60,000 nucleotides of DNA from Antedon mediterranea (lineage: Eukaryota; Echinodermata; Crinoidea; Comatulida; Antedonidae), in the NCBI RefSeq assembly GCF_964355755.1, contig NC_092670.1:20833201-20893200 (forward strand). The letters are read 5' to 3'. Both the position numbers and the translations under genes were made by a program. Below are positions 11,801 through 18,198 of this stretch, piece by piece. Positions within the stretch are counted from its first letter, which is position 1, and each line of letters starts with the position of its first letter. The notes under the pieces are model-generated. The model was not told where the DNA came from. It was given only the letters and a program-made list of their open reading frames with translations, and did no database searches.

Positions 11801-14316
11801 TAACACAACAACCTGCTGTAAAAAGACCAGGTAGTGAAAAGATAAGAACCTATGTAGTAGAGAGGCGTGAAGAATCCCCTCAAAGACCAAGACAACAAGA
11901 TATCATAGAAACAACTACTACCACTACTACTGATGACATAACACGAGAACCTGTTGTACAAAGGTATGGTGATAGGAAATATGTTGTCGAAAGACGTGAA
12001 GAGTCACCGCAAAGACCAAGACAACAAGAAATCATAGAAACAACTACAACCACTACTACTGATGAAAGAACACGACAACCTGTTGTACAAAGGTATGGTG
12101 ATAGTAAATATGTTGTTGAAAGACGTGAAGAGTCACCTCAAAGACCAAGACAACAAGAAATCATAGAAACAACTACTACAACTACTACTGATGAAAGTAC
12201 ACGAGAACCTGCTGTACAAAGGTATGGTGATAGGAAATATGTTGTTGAAAGACGTGAAGAGTCACCGCAAAGACCAAGACAACAAGAAATCATAGAAACA
12301 ACTACAACCACTACTACTGATGAAAGAACACGAGAACCTGTTGTACAAAGGTATGGTGATAGGAAATCTGTTGTTGAAAGACGTGAAGAGTCACCTCAAA
12401 GACCAAGACAACAAGATATCATAGAAACAACTACTACAACCACTACTACTGATGAAAGAACACGAGAACCTTCTGTACAGAGGTATGATAGGAAATATGT
12501 AGTTGAAAAACGTGAAGAATCCCCTCAAAGACCAAGACAACAAGAAATCATAGAAAGTACTACAACCACTACTACTGATGAAAGAACACGAGAACCTGTT
12601 GTACAAAGGTATGGTGATAGGAAATCTGTTGTTGAAAGACATGAAGAGTCATCGCAAAGACCAAGACAAGATATCATAGAAACAACTACTACAACAACTA
12701 CTACTGATGAAAGAACACGAGAACCTGCTGTAAAAAGGTACGGTGATAGGAAATCTGTTGTTGAAAGACATGAAGAGTCACCTCAAAGACCAAGACAACA
12801 AGAAATCATAGAAACAACTACTACAACAACTACTACTAATGAAATAACACGCGAACCTGCTGCACAAATGTATGATTATGAGACTAGAAAATATGTAATT
12901 GGAAGAAGAGAAGAGTCACCTCAAAGGCCAAGACAAGAAATCATAGAAACGACTACAACTACTACTACTACTGATGAAAGAACACGAGAACCATATGATA
13001 AAGAGACAATAAGTTATATAGCAGACAGACGTGAAGAATCACCTCGAAGACAAAGACGAGCAATCATAGAAACAACTACATCTACAGACAAAATAACAAA
13101 AGAGCCAATTGTTCAAAAATCTGATGAGATAATAAGCTATGTTGTAGAAAATAGAGACGATGATGTGGCAAGAAGACATGGATACGTAGAGACAACTACA
13201 ACAATGAATAGTGGTACAATTGGTGACCTCACGATCGGTGATACTAGAACGTGGACTGATGAAAAACGTGTTGGATATCCAGAATATATTACTACTAATA
13301 CATCTGATGGAAGAATTACAGATGTTTCTCACCAGTACGGGTATGAAACAATTACAACTACAACAGACGAAGAACAAAAAGATCATCATTGCGAACATTG
13401 TAGCAAGCCTATAGTAAAGGAGGAAGAAGGAGAAGTTGACAGTGAACTGTCTTATGTTATCAATACTATAGAGACAATTGAAGGGGCTGAAGGTGAGGTG
13501 ACTGAAGGTTTATATATTACACAAACTAATGAATTTGATAACCAAACCAGTAGTACAACATATCAACAGAATACTGGGCAACAAGAAGTCACTAGAGACA
13601 GGTACAATGCAGGATGGTCGACCGATCAAGCTTCAACACAATATGAATACCCAACTGGCGGTGGTGAAAATATTGTCATTAACGAGGTAGGCCAGAAAAG
13701 TAGTCCATTTTTAACATATAAATCAGTAGGTTACAGGGACCAAGAAGGCACATCTGGCGTCCAAGATATTCAGAGTAGTAGTATAGCCCATGATTTCACC
13801 AGCTATTCAGCCAGCAGTAACTATGGTTCGACAACATACGGCAATAGTGGGGGAGTTACTGACGGCAACAGTGCTGTGTCTGGAGAAACACAGGCTTACA
13901 CAGACATCCAGACCGAAGTAATGGAAACTGATGGACAGACGTTCCGAGGAGTTTCAGGAGGATCCACTTCTGAGCGTGGTAGAAGTCGTTTCAGAACTCA
14001 ATTATCAGGTGTTGTCTTAAGACCAAGAGCCAGTGCGAAATCTAGATATGATGTAGACGTGGAATCAGTTAAGATCACAGCTGAAGAAACGACACAGATG
14101 CAAAGTACACCCATGGACTATGACGGGTCCAATACAGGCTGGTCGACCGATCAAGCTTCAACACAATATGAATACCCAACTGGCGGTGGTGAACATATTC
14201 AATCAGTAAGTTACAGAGACCAAGAAGGCACATCTGGTATCCAAGATATTCAGAGTGGTAGTATAGCCCATGAATTCACCAGCTATTCAGTCAGCAGTAA
14301 CTATGACCCCAGATAA
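1..14316 (+). CDS. Giant repetitive, probably disordered protein (5' partial)
   Basis: One reading frame is open from base 1 to a TAA at 14314-14316, giving at least 4,771 residues with no intron; the true start lies left of the window (the first internal ATG, at 1630, sits inside a repeat unit and is not a credible start). In order it has array A (1-5820), a unique segment (5821-7140), array B (7141-13080) and a unique C-terminus ending in NYDPR. The repeats are rich in Arg, Glu, Asp, Thr, Gln and Pro, carry one Ser-Pro site per unit, and have few hydrophobic residues, so disorder is likely. No membrane segment or catalytic motif was seen. I do not recognise the family. A giant repeat-built cytoskeletal or scaffold protein is one possibility, by general analogy only. 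Dozens of length-variable repeats without a frameshift argue that it is translated. Confidence 0.85.
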   Translation, partial: RPDEQDTIRDVYETTVTTTDYVITEDDRREPEDIRRTRSPEKQRRQTQPAERRPGKPDEQDTIRDVYETTVKSKTEEDYIITKGDRKEPEAIRRARSPEKQRRPIQPTERRPGRPDEQDTIRDVYETTIATTDYVITEDDRREPEAIRRTRSPEKQRHPIQPTERRSGRPDEQDTIRDVYETTVTTTDYFITEDDRREPEDVRRTRSPEKQRRQIQPAERRPGKPDEQYTTEDVYETTVTTDYVITEDDRREHGDIRRTGSPERQRRPTERRPGRPDIQDTTKDVYETTVTTRTEDDYIITKGDGKEPEAIRRTRSPEKQRRPIQPTEKRPGRPDEQDTIRDVYETTVTTKTEEDYITTKGDRKEHEDIRRTRSPEKQRRSIQPTDRRSVRPDEQDTIRDVYETTVTTTDYVITEDDRREPEYIRRTRSPDKQSSPIQPTERRPGRPDEQDTNRNVYETTVTTITEEDYIITEDDRREPKDIRRTRSPEKQTRPIQPTERRPGRPDEQDTIRDVYETTVTTKTEEDYIITKGDRKEPEAIRRTMSPEKQRRPIQPTERRSGRPDEQDTTRDVYGSTFTTTDYVITEDDRREPGDIRRTRLPQKQRRPIQPTERRPGRPDEQETIRDVYETTVTATTTDYVITEDDRREPKDTRRTRSPEKQRRRIQQTERRPGRPDEQDIIRDVYEKTVTTKTEEDYITTKGDRKEPGDIRRTRSPEKQRRPIQPTDRRSVRPDEQDTIRDVYETTITTTDYVITEDDRREPEYIRRTRSPDKQSSPIQPTERRPGRPDEQDTNRNVYETTVTTITEEDYIITEDDRREPKDIRRTRSPEKQTRPIQPTERRPGRPDEQDTIRDVYETTVTTKTEEDYIITKGDRKEPEAIRRTMSPEKQRRPIQPTERRSGRPDEQDTTRDVYGSTFTTTDYVITEDDRREPGDIRRTRLPQKQRRPIQPTERRPGRPDEQETIRDVYETTVTATTTDYVITEDDRREPKDTRRTRSPEKQRRRIQQTERRPGRPDEQDIIRDVYEKTVTTKTEEDYITTKGDRKEPGDIRRTRSPEKQRRPIQPTDRRSVRPDEQDTIRDVYETTVTTTDYVITEDDRREPKYIRRTRSPEKQRRPIQPTERRPGRPDEQDTIRDVYEKTVKSKTEEDYIITKGDRKEPEAIRRTRSPEKQRRPIQPTERRPGRPDEQDTIRDVYETTITTTDYVITEDDRREPEAIRRTRSPEKQRHPIQPTERRSGRPDEQDTIRDVYETTVTTTDYVITEDDRRKPEDIRRTRLPQKQRRPIQQTERRPGRPDEQDTIRDVYETTVTTDYVITEDDRREPEYIRRTWSPETKRRPTQPTERRPGRPDEQDTIRESYEATVTTDYVITEDDRREPEDTRRTRSHEKQIRPTQQTERRRGRPDEQDTIRDAYETTDYVITEDDRQEPEDTRRKRSPEKQRRPIQPTERRLGRPDEQETIRDVFETTVTATTTDYFITDDDRREPEDTRRTRSPEKQRRPTQQTERRPGRPDEQDIIRDVYEKTVTTDYVITEDDRREPEDTRRTRSPEKQRRPSQQTERRPGRTDEQDIIRDVDEKTVTNDYVITEDDRREPEDTRRTRSPKRKRRPIQPTDRRQGRQDEQDTIRDVYETTVTTTDYIITEDGRREPEDIRRTRSPERQIRPTERRPAVPDEQDIIRDVYETIVTRTEEDYIITKGDRKEPEAIRQPRSPEKQRRPIQPTERRPGIPDEQDTIRDVYETTVTTTDYVITEDGRKEPKDIRRTRSPEKQWGPLQPTDRRPGRPDEQDITKDVYETTVTTTDYVITEDDKREPEYIRRTRSPEKQRRPHQPTERRPGRPDEQDITRDVYETVTTTDFVITEDDRREPEDRRRKKSPEKQRRPIQPIQRRPFRPEEQETTRDSYETTVTTTDYVITEDDRREPKDIRRTRSPEKQRRSTKPVDSNFTGKNKNTINEQYSDGGTKRDSKTEFGSIDHPFKSQYFPKRNDRRDSLTRLGYTKRFSDTTQPFTSDIDSISEIEGLQLEPQFVKKDVVPLQRTLDKILLEPENILQENELTQRNVLQELDKEVLEIISERGTTTKTGIIAIQGTDIVDKLREIKLNERSSQQKNPSKFDSKKLKFMILDVGDKLTTLERHFDEASGLKAIPLDRPFEAYIVNVDGSLVVSQPFVFSYDRDTATYRRLSIKQPVKYYEEGEKMKETGYTYRKEQLDEFLVQVGKDKIRKCPIKIVENDDPAAKYMYDIDQIKLIIPHPGDDRYDIKYMKRYQEEPWYIDPYPINEDFIEAIVVRRDGTPETVHLLKYESKNTYSIVMSTSDQNELESAIIASESNTKMPSQTIEIPSSQQLESPIDNDSSTDTDISYVIKTIEKIEESERELKDEQIVDDESTQRRRQDIIETTTTTTTDERIREPVVQRYGDRKYVVERREESPQRPRQDIMETTTTTTADERTREPVVQRYGDRKYVVERREESPQRPRQQEIIETTTTTTTTDEIPQKPAVKRPSSEKIRTYVVERRDESPQRPRQQDIIETTTTTTTDQRTREPVVQRYGDRKSVVERREESPQRRPRQDIIETTTTTTDERTREPAVKRPSSEKIRTYVVERREESPQRPRQQDITETTTTTTTDQRTREPVVQRYGDRKSVVQRREESPQRRPRQDIIETTTTTTTDERTREPDVKRYGDRKYVVERREESPQRPRQQEIIETTTTTTTDQRTPEPAVKRPSSEKIRTYVVERREESPQRPRQQDIIETTTTTTTDERTREPSVQRYGDRKSVVERREESPQRPRQDIIETTTTTNTTDERTREPAVKRPSSEKIRTYVVERREESPQRPRQQDIIETTTTTTTDERTREPAVQRYGDRKSVVERREESPQRPRQDIIETTTTTTTTDQRTREPVVKRPSSEKIRTYVVERREESPQRPSQQEIMETTITTTTDQRTREPVVQRYGDRKSVVERREESPQKRPRQDIIETTTTTTTDERTREPAVQRYGNRKHVVERREESPQRPRQQDIIETTTTTTTDDITREPVVQRYGDRKYVVERREESPQRPRQDIIETTTTTTTDERTREPVVQRYGDRKYVVERREESPQRPRQPEIIETTTTTTTDQRTQEPAVKRPSSEKIRTYVVERREESPQRPRQQDIIETTTTTTTDERTREPAVQRYGDRKSVVERREESPQRPRQDIIETTTTTTTTDQRTREPVVKRPSSEKIRTYVVERREESPQRPSQQEIMETTITTTTDQRTREPVVQRYGDKKSVVERREKSPQKRPRQDIIETTTTTTTDERTREPAVQRYGNRKHVVERREESPQRPRQQEIIETTTTTTTDQRTQEPVVQRYGDRKYVVERREESPQRPRQDNIETTTTTTTDERTREPALQRYGDRKYVVERREKSPQRPRQQEIIETTTTTTTDQRTQEPAVKRPSSKKIRTYVVERREESPQRPTQQDIIGTTTTTTTDERTQEPVVQRYGDRKYVVERREESPQRPRQQEIIETTTTTTTDEITQQPAVQRYGDRKYVVERREESPQRPRQQEIIETTTTTTTDEITREPVIQRYGDRKYIVERREESPQRPRQQEIIETTTTTTTDEITQQPAVQRYGDRKYVVERREKSPQRPRQQEIIETTTTTTTDEITREPVIQRYGDRKYVVERREESPQRPRQQEIIETTTTTTTDEITQQPAVQRYGDRKYVVERREKSPQRPRQQEIIETTTTTTTDEITREPVIQRYGDRKYVVERREESPQRPGKEIIETTTTTTTDEITQQPAVQRYGDRKYVVERREKSPQRPRQQEIIETTTTTTTDEITREPAVQRYGDRKYVVERHEESPQRPRQDIIETTTTTTTTDERTQEPAVKRPGSEKIRTYVVERREESPQRPRQQDIIETTTTTTTDDITREPVVQRYGDRKYVVERREESPQRPRQDIIETTTTTTTDEITQQPAVKRPGSEKIRTYVVERREESPQRPRQQDIIETTTTTTTDDITREPVVQRYGDRKYVVERREESPQRPRQQEIIETTTTTTTDERTRQPVVQRYGDSKYVVERREESPQRPRQQEIIETTTTTTTDESTREPAVQRYGDRKYVVERREESPQRPRQQEIIETTTTTTTDERTREPVVQRYGDRKSVVERREESPQRPRQQDIIETTTTTTTTDERTREPSVQRYDRKYVVEKREESPQRPRQQEIIESTTTTTTDERTREPVVQRYGDRKSVVERHEESSQRPRQDIIETTTTTTTTDERTREPAVKRYGDRKSVVERHEESPQRPRQQEIIETTTTTTTTNEITREPAAQMYDYETRKYVIGRREESPQRPRQEIIETTTTTTTTDERTREPYDKETISYIADRREESPRRQRRAIIETTTSTDKITKEPIVQKSDEIISYVVENRDDDVARRHGYVETTTTMNSGTIGDLTIGDTRTWTDEKRVGYPEYITTNTSDGRITDVSHQYGYETITTTTDEEQKDHHCEHCSKPIVKEEEGEVDSELSYVINTIETIEGAEGEVTEGLYITQTNEFDNQTSSTTYQQNTGQQEVTRDRYNAGWSTDQASTQYEYPTGGGENIVINEVGQKSSPFLTYKSVGYRDQEGTSGVQDIQSSSIAHDFTSYSASSNYGSTTYGNSGGVTDGNSAVSGETQAYTDIQTEVMETDGQTFRGVSGGSTSERGRSRFRTQLSGVVLRPRASAKSRYDVDVESVKITAEETTQMQSTPMDYDGSNTGWSTDQASTQYEYPTGGGEHIQSVSYRDQEGTSGIQDIQSGSIAHEFTSYSVSSNYDPR
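1153..3198 (+). repeat. 1,023-bp higher-order duplication within array A
   Basis: Blocks 1153-2175 and 2176-3198 are almost identical at an offset of exactly 1,023 bp (341 codons). Marker variants such as GSTFTTTD, SPDKQSSP and the MSPEK unit recur at this spacing (for example 1621 and 2644). A third copy of the boundary unit begins at 3199. Few substitutions were seen between copies (one is a Val/Ile change near 2240), so the duplication is recent. Confidence 0.85.
5821..7140 (+). other. Unique central domain of the giant protein
   Basis: This 440-codon stretch has no tandem repeats and a mixed, more globular composition, for example LEIISERGTTTKTG, FMILDVGDKLTTLERHF, AYIVNVDGSLVVSQPF and IKLIIPHPGDDRYDIKY. 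Alternating hydrophobic residues suggest beta-rich folded segments between the two disordered arrays. It ends in an acidic SYVIKTIEKIEESEREL motif (7081 onward) that is repeated in the C-terminal region. I do not recognise the domain. Confidence 0.7.
8410..9950 (+). repeat. 918-bp higher-order duplication within array B
   Basis: Sequence from about 8410 to 9030 recurs at an offset of 918 bp (306 codons), about 9330-9950. Shared private variants include RYGNRKHVVER, PSQQEIMETTI and a codon variant in TTGAACGACG (8591 and 9509). The copies diverge after about 9950. Confidence 0.8.
10490..11400 (+). repeat. 258-bp dimeric repeat within array B
   Basis: A two-unit block alternating DEITQQPAVQ and DEITREPVIQ recurs four times. 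The GAAATAACACAACAA marker lies at 10504, 10762, 11020 and 11275, that is at spacings of 258, 258 and 255 bp; the last block carries a one-codon shortening (PGKEII). Confidence 0.85.
13081..14316 (+). other. Unique C-terminal region of the giant protein
   Basis: About 411 codons after array B. It holds DHHCEHCSKP (13381-13410), which resembles half of a zinc-binding knuckle but has no obvious partner half. It also has a second SYVINTIETIE motif (13450) matching the one at 7081. A 60-70 residue segment beginning GWSTDQASTQYEYPTGGG occurs twice (13612-13830 and 14137-14313), the first with an extra insert. The remainder is Ser/Gly/Thr/Gln-rich. No known domain was recognised. Confidence 0.7.
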
Positions 14317-15077
14317 ACAGTTTGACCCTTTTTCAGGGTTTGTTTATACTGTCACAGGATATAATGCTGTTAAATTAATTATTAAAATGTGTATTTCATT
14401 ATTATCGCGGAGTGGGTTAACATTTTTATCTTTCTGTTAAAAATATATATTATAGGGTATATTAATTTGATATCTGCTGTGTACAATTGGGGACTTAAGT
14501 GCTGCAGTCCCACGCCGAGAATGTCAAAGAGTTGCTATCCACTGGGTTAGAATCTCAGTTGGGGGACTTTTTCCTCATTCTTACAGATTTCATCATCTTC
14601 ATTGTTTCAAATAATTTAATTTTTAGTATAGAATTTATTCTGTGCCTGTTGATTATATTACTATTATACATTTATTTGTTTGTATTGATTTACTTATATT
14701 ATTTTTAAATTTATTATTACGTAATCAAAATTCCTTAAGTTCATTGTTTAAAAAATACAAATGATATTTGTATAGTTGGGTTATTTTTACATCAAGGGTA
14801 TAATTAATATCAAAATATTTAATTAGTAGGGTAGGGATATTAAGATTAATACATTTATATAATATTATTACTGATATGTTTGAATGTGATTAAACACATT
14901 CCTATGCTGTAAATCAGTATTTGACAAGGTTAACATCAACAGGTATAATTTTACACTATATGTTTAAAATGGTTGGATTGTTAACATTGCCTTGGTTATC
15001 AATATCATTACTATCAGCTTTCATGTTTCTAGACACGCTTCTTATTGTTACTCAAATTTTGAAGTACGAATGTATGG

Positions 15078-15303
15078 TGAATAATTGAAATTCGTACTTA
15101 AGTAATTAATGCTTAAGTAAATAAAGTTTGTGTTAATCTAAATGAAATTCATGCTTAAGTAAATAAAATCTGTGCTTTCGTAAATAAAATCTGTGGTTAA
15201 GTAAATTAAATTTGTGCTCAAGTAAATAAAAACTGTGCTTAAGTAAATGAAATTTGTGCTTATTAAGTAATTAAAATTTATATCTCATAAATGAAATGTG
15301 TGC
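15078..15303 (+). repeat. Degenerate ~28-bp tandem array in the 3' UTR
   Basis: Seven to eight imperfect copies of a unit like TGCTTAAGTAAATAAAATT follow one another. Several copies contain AATAAA, so the array presents several potential poly(A) hexamers. Confidence 0.75.
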
Positions 15304-15818
15304 CAAACTTAGAAGCTTATTGTGGATAAGATGAGCTTGACAATTAGTATTTTTCATGTTTGTAATCGGGTCAATATTAGTTTTTGTGAAATTATTGACG
15401 CTTTGATTTCACATGAAAATCGCCTACGCAGCTATTGAGTCCAAAAGCCATTCTGCTCATGTGATGTTAATGACTTTTTGACTTAATAGATGCATAATCT
15501 AGTGGTGAATCATAGAAACAAAAGGTTGCTATTAACATTAATATAACATACATCACACTTTTCTTACTATTTCTTCCATTTGATTCACAATGGTTATGTC
15601 AATTGGTATTTGATTGTTGCATTGTAATAATAGCAATTATTTGGTTGTAATTTAGTTATATTGTGATTTGATATCTATTTCTTTTAATGAAATATTCTGA
15701 AAAATAACCACAATGTAAATGGAATAAAATCATGTTCCTAATTTGTACACGGTTAATAAATAATTATGGTACAAACATTTGTATTTAAAGTAAACATATT
15801 ACTGTTGGTATTTACATC

Positions 15819-15824
15819 AATAAA
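15819..15824 (+). promoter_or_regulatory. Poly(A) signal AATAAA of the giant gene
   Basis: AATAAA is followed 12 bp later by an A-run (from 15836) and then by a GT/T-rich stretch, the usual layout of a cleavage and polyadenylation site. An antisense AATAAA (TTTATT on the + strand, about 15848) lies just beyond and could serve transcripts coming from the convergent gene. Confidence 0.55.
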
Positions 15825-15835
15825 ATCATTCTTTG

Positions 15836-17036
15836 AAAAAAAAAAAGTTTATTGTATTTCATTACTTTTATTGTCCGTATAATAAAAAATCAGAAACTTA
15901 TGGAATATATTCAAATAAGGAAGAACTGTATCATAGAAAATATAAATAATTTACTTTAAACCAATGTGCTGGTAATTAATAGACAGACTATACACGTTTG
16001 GAGTGCTAGTCAAGCATTACCACTTTGGTCAATTTCCAAAATATTAACATCAATAGTTAATCATTGAATTCACCAATAAAAAAGTACAAAATTAACTGTC
16101 TGTCGTCATATAAACATTGAATCCATCTATGTTATCTAGTGCTCAGCCGCTGATGAACATTGTGTTTGAATAGTTCATTAAACTTAGATTCCAGATCAAT
16201 ACATTGCTGATTGCATTTTTGTATGTTTCTAAAGTGACACATTCAATTCATCTTTGCTGCATCATTTAAAGTTACAATTAAAGAACTCTTTTAACACCCT
16301 GAATACATTATTAATATTTGGTTGAAGAAACTCTGAAATCTACTATAAAATAACTGAAATTGTTATTTAAATATGTCCCCAAACATCACTCCATCCAAAA
16401 ACTGAACCTTATACCATTGTATCAACCTGGAATATCCCAAACCTAAATGTGCTCTACAATTACCCTGACCTGACAACTGACCCGCCCTCTTCTCTTTCAA
16501 CTGCACACTATCTCTCAGCAAATTTCCTCTCTCTCTCTGAATTCCTATATAGTGTAATGAGTTATAGTTATACATATTTATTTTCTATTATGACACTCAC
16601 AAATATGGTGCATTTGTTTTTATTAATAAATTTGTCATTAATAACATTTACAGAAAACACTAATTGTTAGAAACAACAACACAACAACAACTAATACAAC
16701 AGAAGAACATTTACATAAATTCATTTAAATAAGGAAATAAAATGAATTAAAACAACTTTTAAGTGAATCACTGATCTTATACATACAATTTATAATTACA
16801 AAATAAATTAAAAACATTTAAAAAAAAAACATACATTCATTTAAATAAAAGAAATCAAGTGTATGAAAACAAATAGCAAATACCAAAAAAATACTTACAG
16901 AAAAATTGATTAATAAAATTGCATATATTAAAACTATTATATTATGATTTCATACTATAAAAGAATACTAAAAATTTCATTTATATACGATATCTCAGAT
17001 ATATGGAATTAGCACAATGTAAGATACTACTGTAGT
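15836..17036. other. Convergent intergenic region, no gene seen
   Basis: AT-rich sequence between two convergent genes. Short ORFs here have low-complexity translations and no splice-consistent context. I see nothing else that I can support. Confidence 0.5.
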
Positions 17037-18046
17037 ATAGTATACAGTAAAACCCTCTCATTCAGCAGGACACCTCTATTAAAGGGACACTTTGCCAAGA
17101 ACCTAACAAGGGTAACACTATGGCCAACCCTATTAAAGGGACACTTTGCCAAGAACCTAACAAGGGTAACACTATGGCCAACCTCTATTAAAGGGACACT
17201 TTGCCAAGAACCTCACAAGGGTAACACTATGGCCAACCCTATTAAAGGGACACTTTGCCAAGAACCTAACAAGGGTAACACTATGGCCAACCTCTATTAA
17301 AGGGACACTTTGCCAAGAACCTAACAAGGGTAACACTATGGCCAACCCTATTAAAGGGACACTTTGCCAAGAACCTAACAAGGGCAACACTATGGCCAAC
17401 CTCTATTAAAGGGACACTTTGCCAAGAACCTCACAAGGGTAACACTATGGCCAACCTCTATTAAAGGGACACTTTGCCAAGAACCTAACAAGGGTAACAC
17501 TATGGCCAACCTCTATTCTAGGGACACTTTGTCAAGAACCTAACAAGGGCAACACTATGGCCAACCTCTATTAAAGGGACACTTTGCCAAGAACCTAACA
17601 AGGGTAACACTATGGCCAACCTCTATTAAACGGACACTTTGCCAAGAACCTAACAAGGGCAACACTATGGCCAACCTCTATTAAAGGGACACTTTGCCAA
17701 GAACCTAACAAGGGCAACACTATGGCCAACCTCTATTAAACGGACACTTTGCCAAGAACCTAACAAGGGTAACACTATGGCCAACCTCTATTAAAGGGAC
17801 ACTTTGCCAAGAACCTAACAAGGGTAACACTATGGCCAACCCTATTAAAGGGACACTTTGCCAAGAACCTAACAAGGGTAACACTATGGCCAACCTCTAT
17901 TCTAGGGACACTTTGCCAAGAACCTAACAAGAGTAATACTATGGCCAACCCTATTAAAGGGACACTTTGCCAAGAACCTAACAAGGGTAACACTATGGCC
18001 AACCTCTATTAAAGGGACACTTTGTTTGGTCCCAACAGTGTTCTAC
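17037..18046. repeat. 54-bp minisatellite inside an inverted-repeat element
   Basis: About 17 tandem copies of a 54/55-bp unit containing AAAGGGACACTTTGCCAAG and AACACTATGGCCAAC span about 17075-18025. Copies are highly similar. The flanks are inverted relatives: TACAGTAAAACC at 17045 and GGTCCCAACAGTGTTCTACT near 18028-18048 (reverse complement AGTAGAACACTGTTGGGACC). The array therefore appears to be an internal expansion within a mobile-element-like sequence whose fragments occur elsewhere in the window. It lies just downstream of the BAIAP3-like stop codon. Confidence 0.85.
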
Positions 18047-18198
18047 TGTACAATCACATATTATGGATTACTATTATTATCACCATGATTTTGTTCTTTT
18101 AAATCATTTTCAAATATTTAGTGCAACAAAATGAATGACTACAAAATTACTGTAGTTGAATATAAATTTCAACACTGTACCTACACATACATACGCAA

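Larger units (their letters stand above)
7141..13080 (+). repeat. Coding repeat array B (43/46-residue units, poly-Thr)
   Basis: About 45 tandem units of two kinds. One reads RYGDRK-Y/S-VVERREESPQRPRQ, then IIET, 5-8 Thr, DERTREPVVQ (about 43 residues). The other replaces RYGDRK with KRPSSEKIRT (about 46 residues). The Thr tracts are encoded by mixed ACT/ACA/ACC codons and vary in length in whole codons. Each unit has an ESPQRP Ser-Pro site. Units near the end (12840-13080) diverge. Confidence 0.9.
14317..15835 (+). other. Probable 3' UTR of the giant gene
   Basis: AT-rich non-coding sequence follows the TAA. It contains no credible ORF and a short tandem array of AATAAA-containing units (15078-15303). 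It leads to a strong poly(A) signal, and I place the transcript end near 15835. The extent is inferred from sequence signals only. Confidence 0.5.

Noticed and set aside
7411-12642. Many 70-140 codon minus-strand ORFs (YNRFSCSLISSS-type, VVVVVSMIS-type)
   Set aside because: They are antisense shadows of array B: the same 43-codon unit read backwards, with no start or splice context of their own.
15836-15847. A-run as the tail of a retroposed cDNA
   Set aside because: No target duplication was noted and the frame upstream is a full genomic repeat gene; a simple poly(A)-signal neighbourhood is sufficient.
17172-18002. Minus-strand ORFs MAIVLPLLGSWQSVP
   Set aside because: Arise from the 54-bp minisatellite; three units form a frame by chance.
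17037-18046. CRISPR array
   Set aside because: The direct repeats are contiguous 54-bp units without unique spacers, in a eukaryotic genome.
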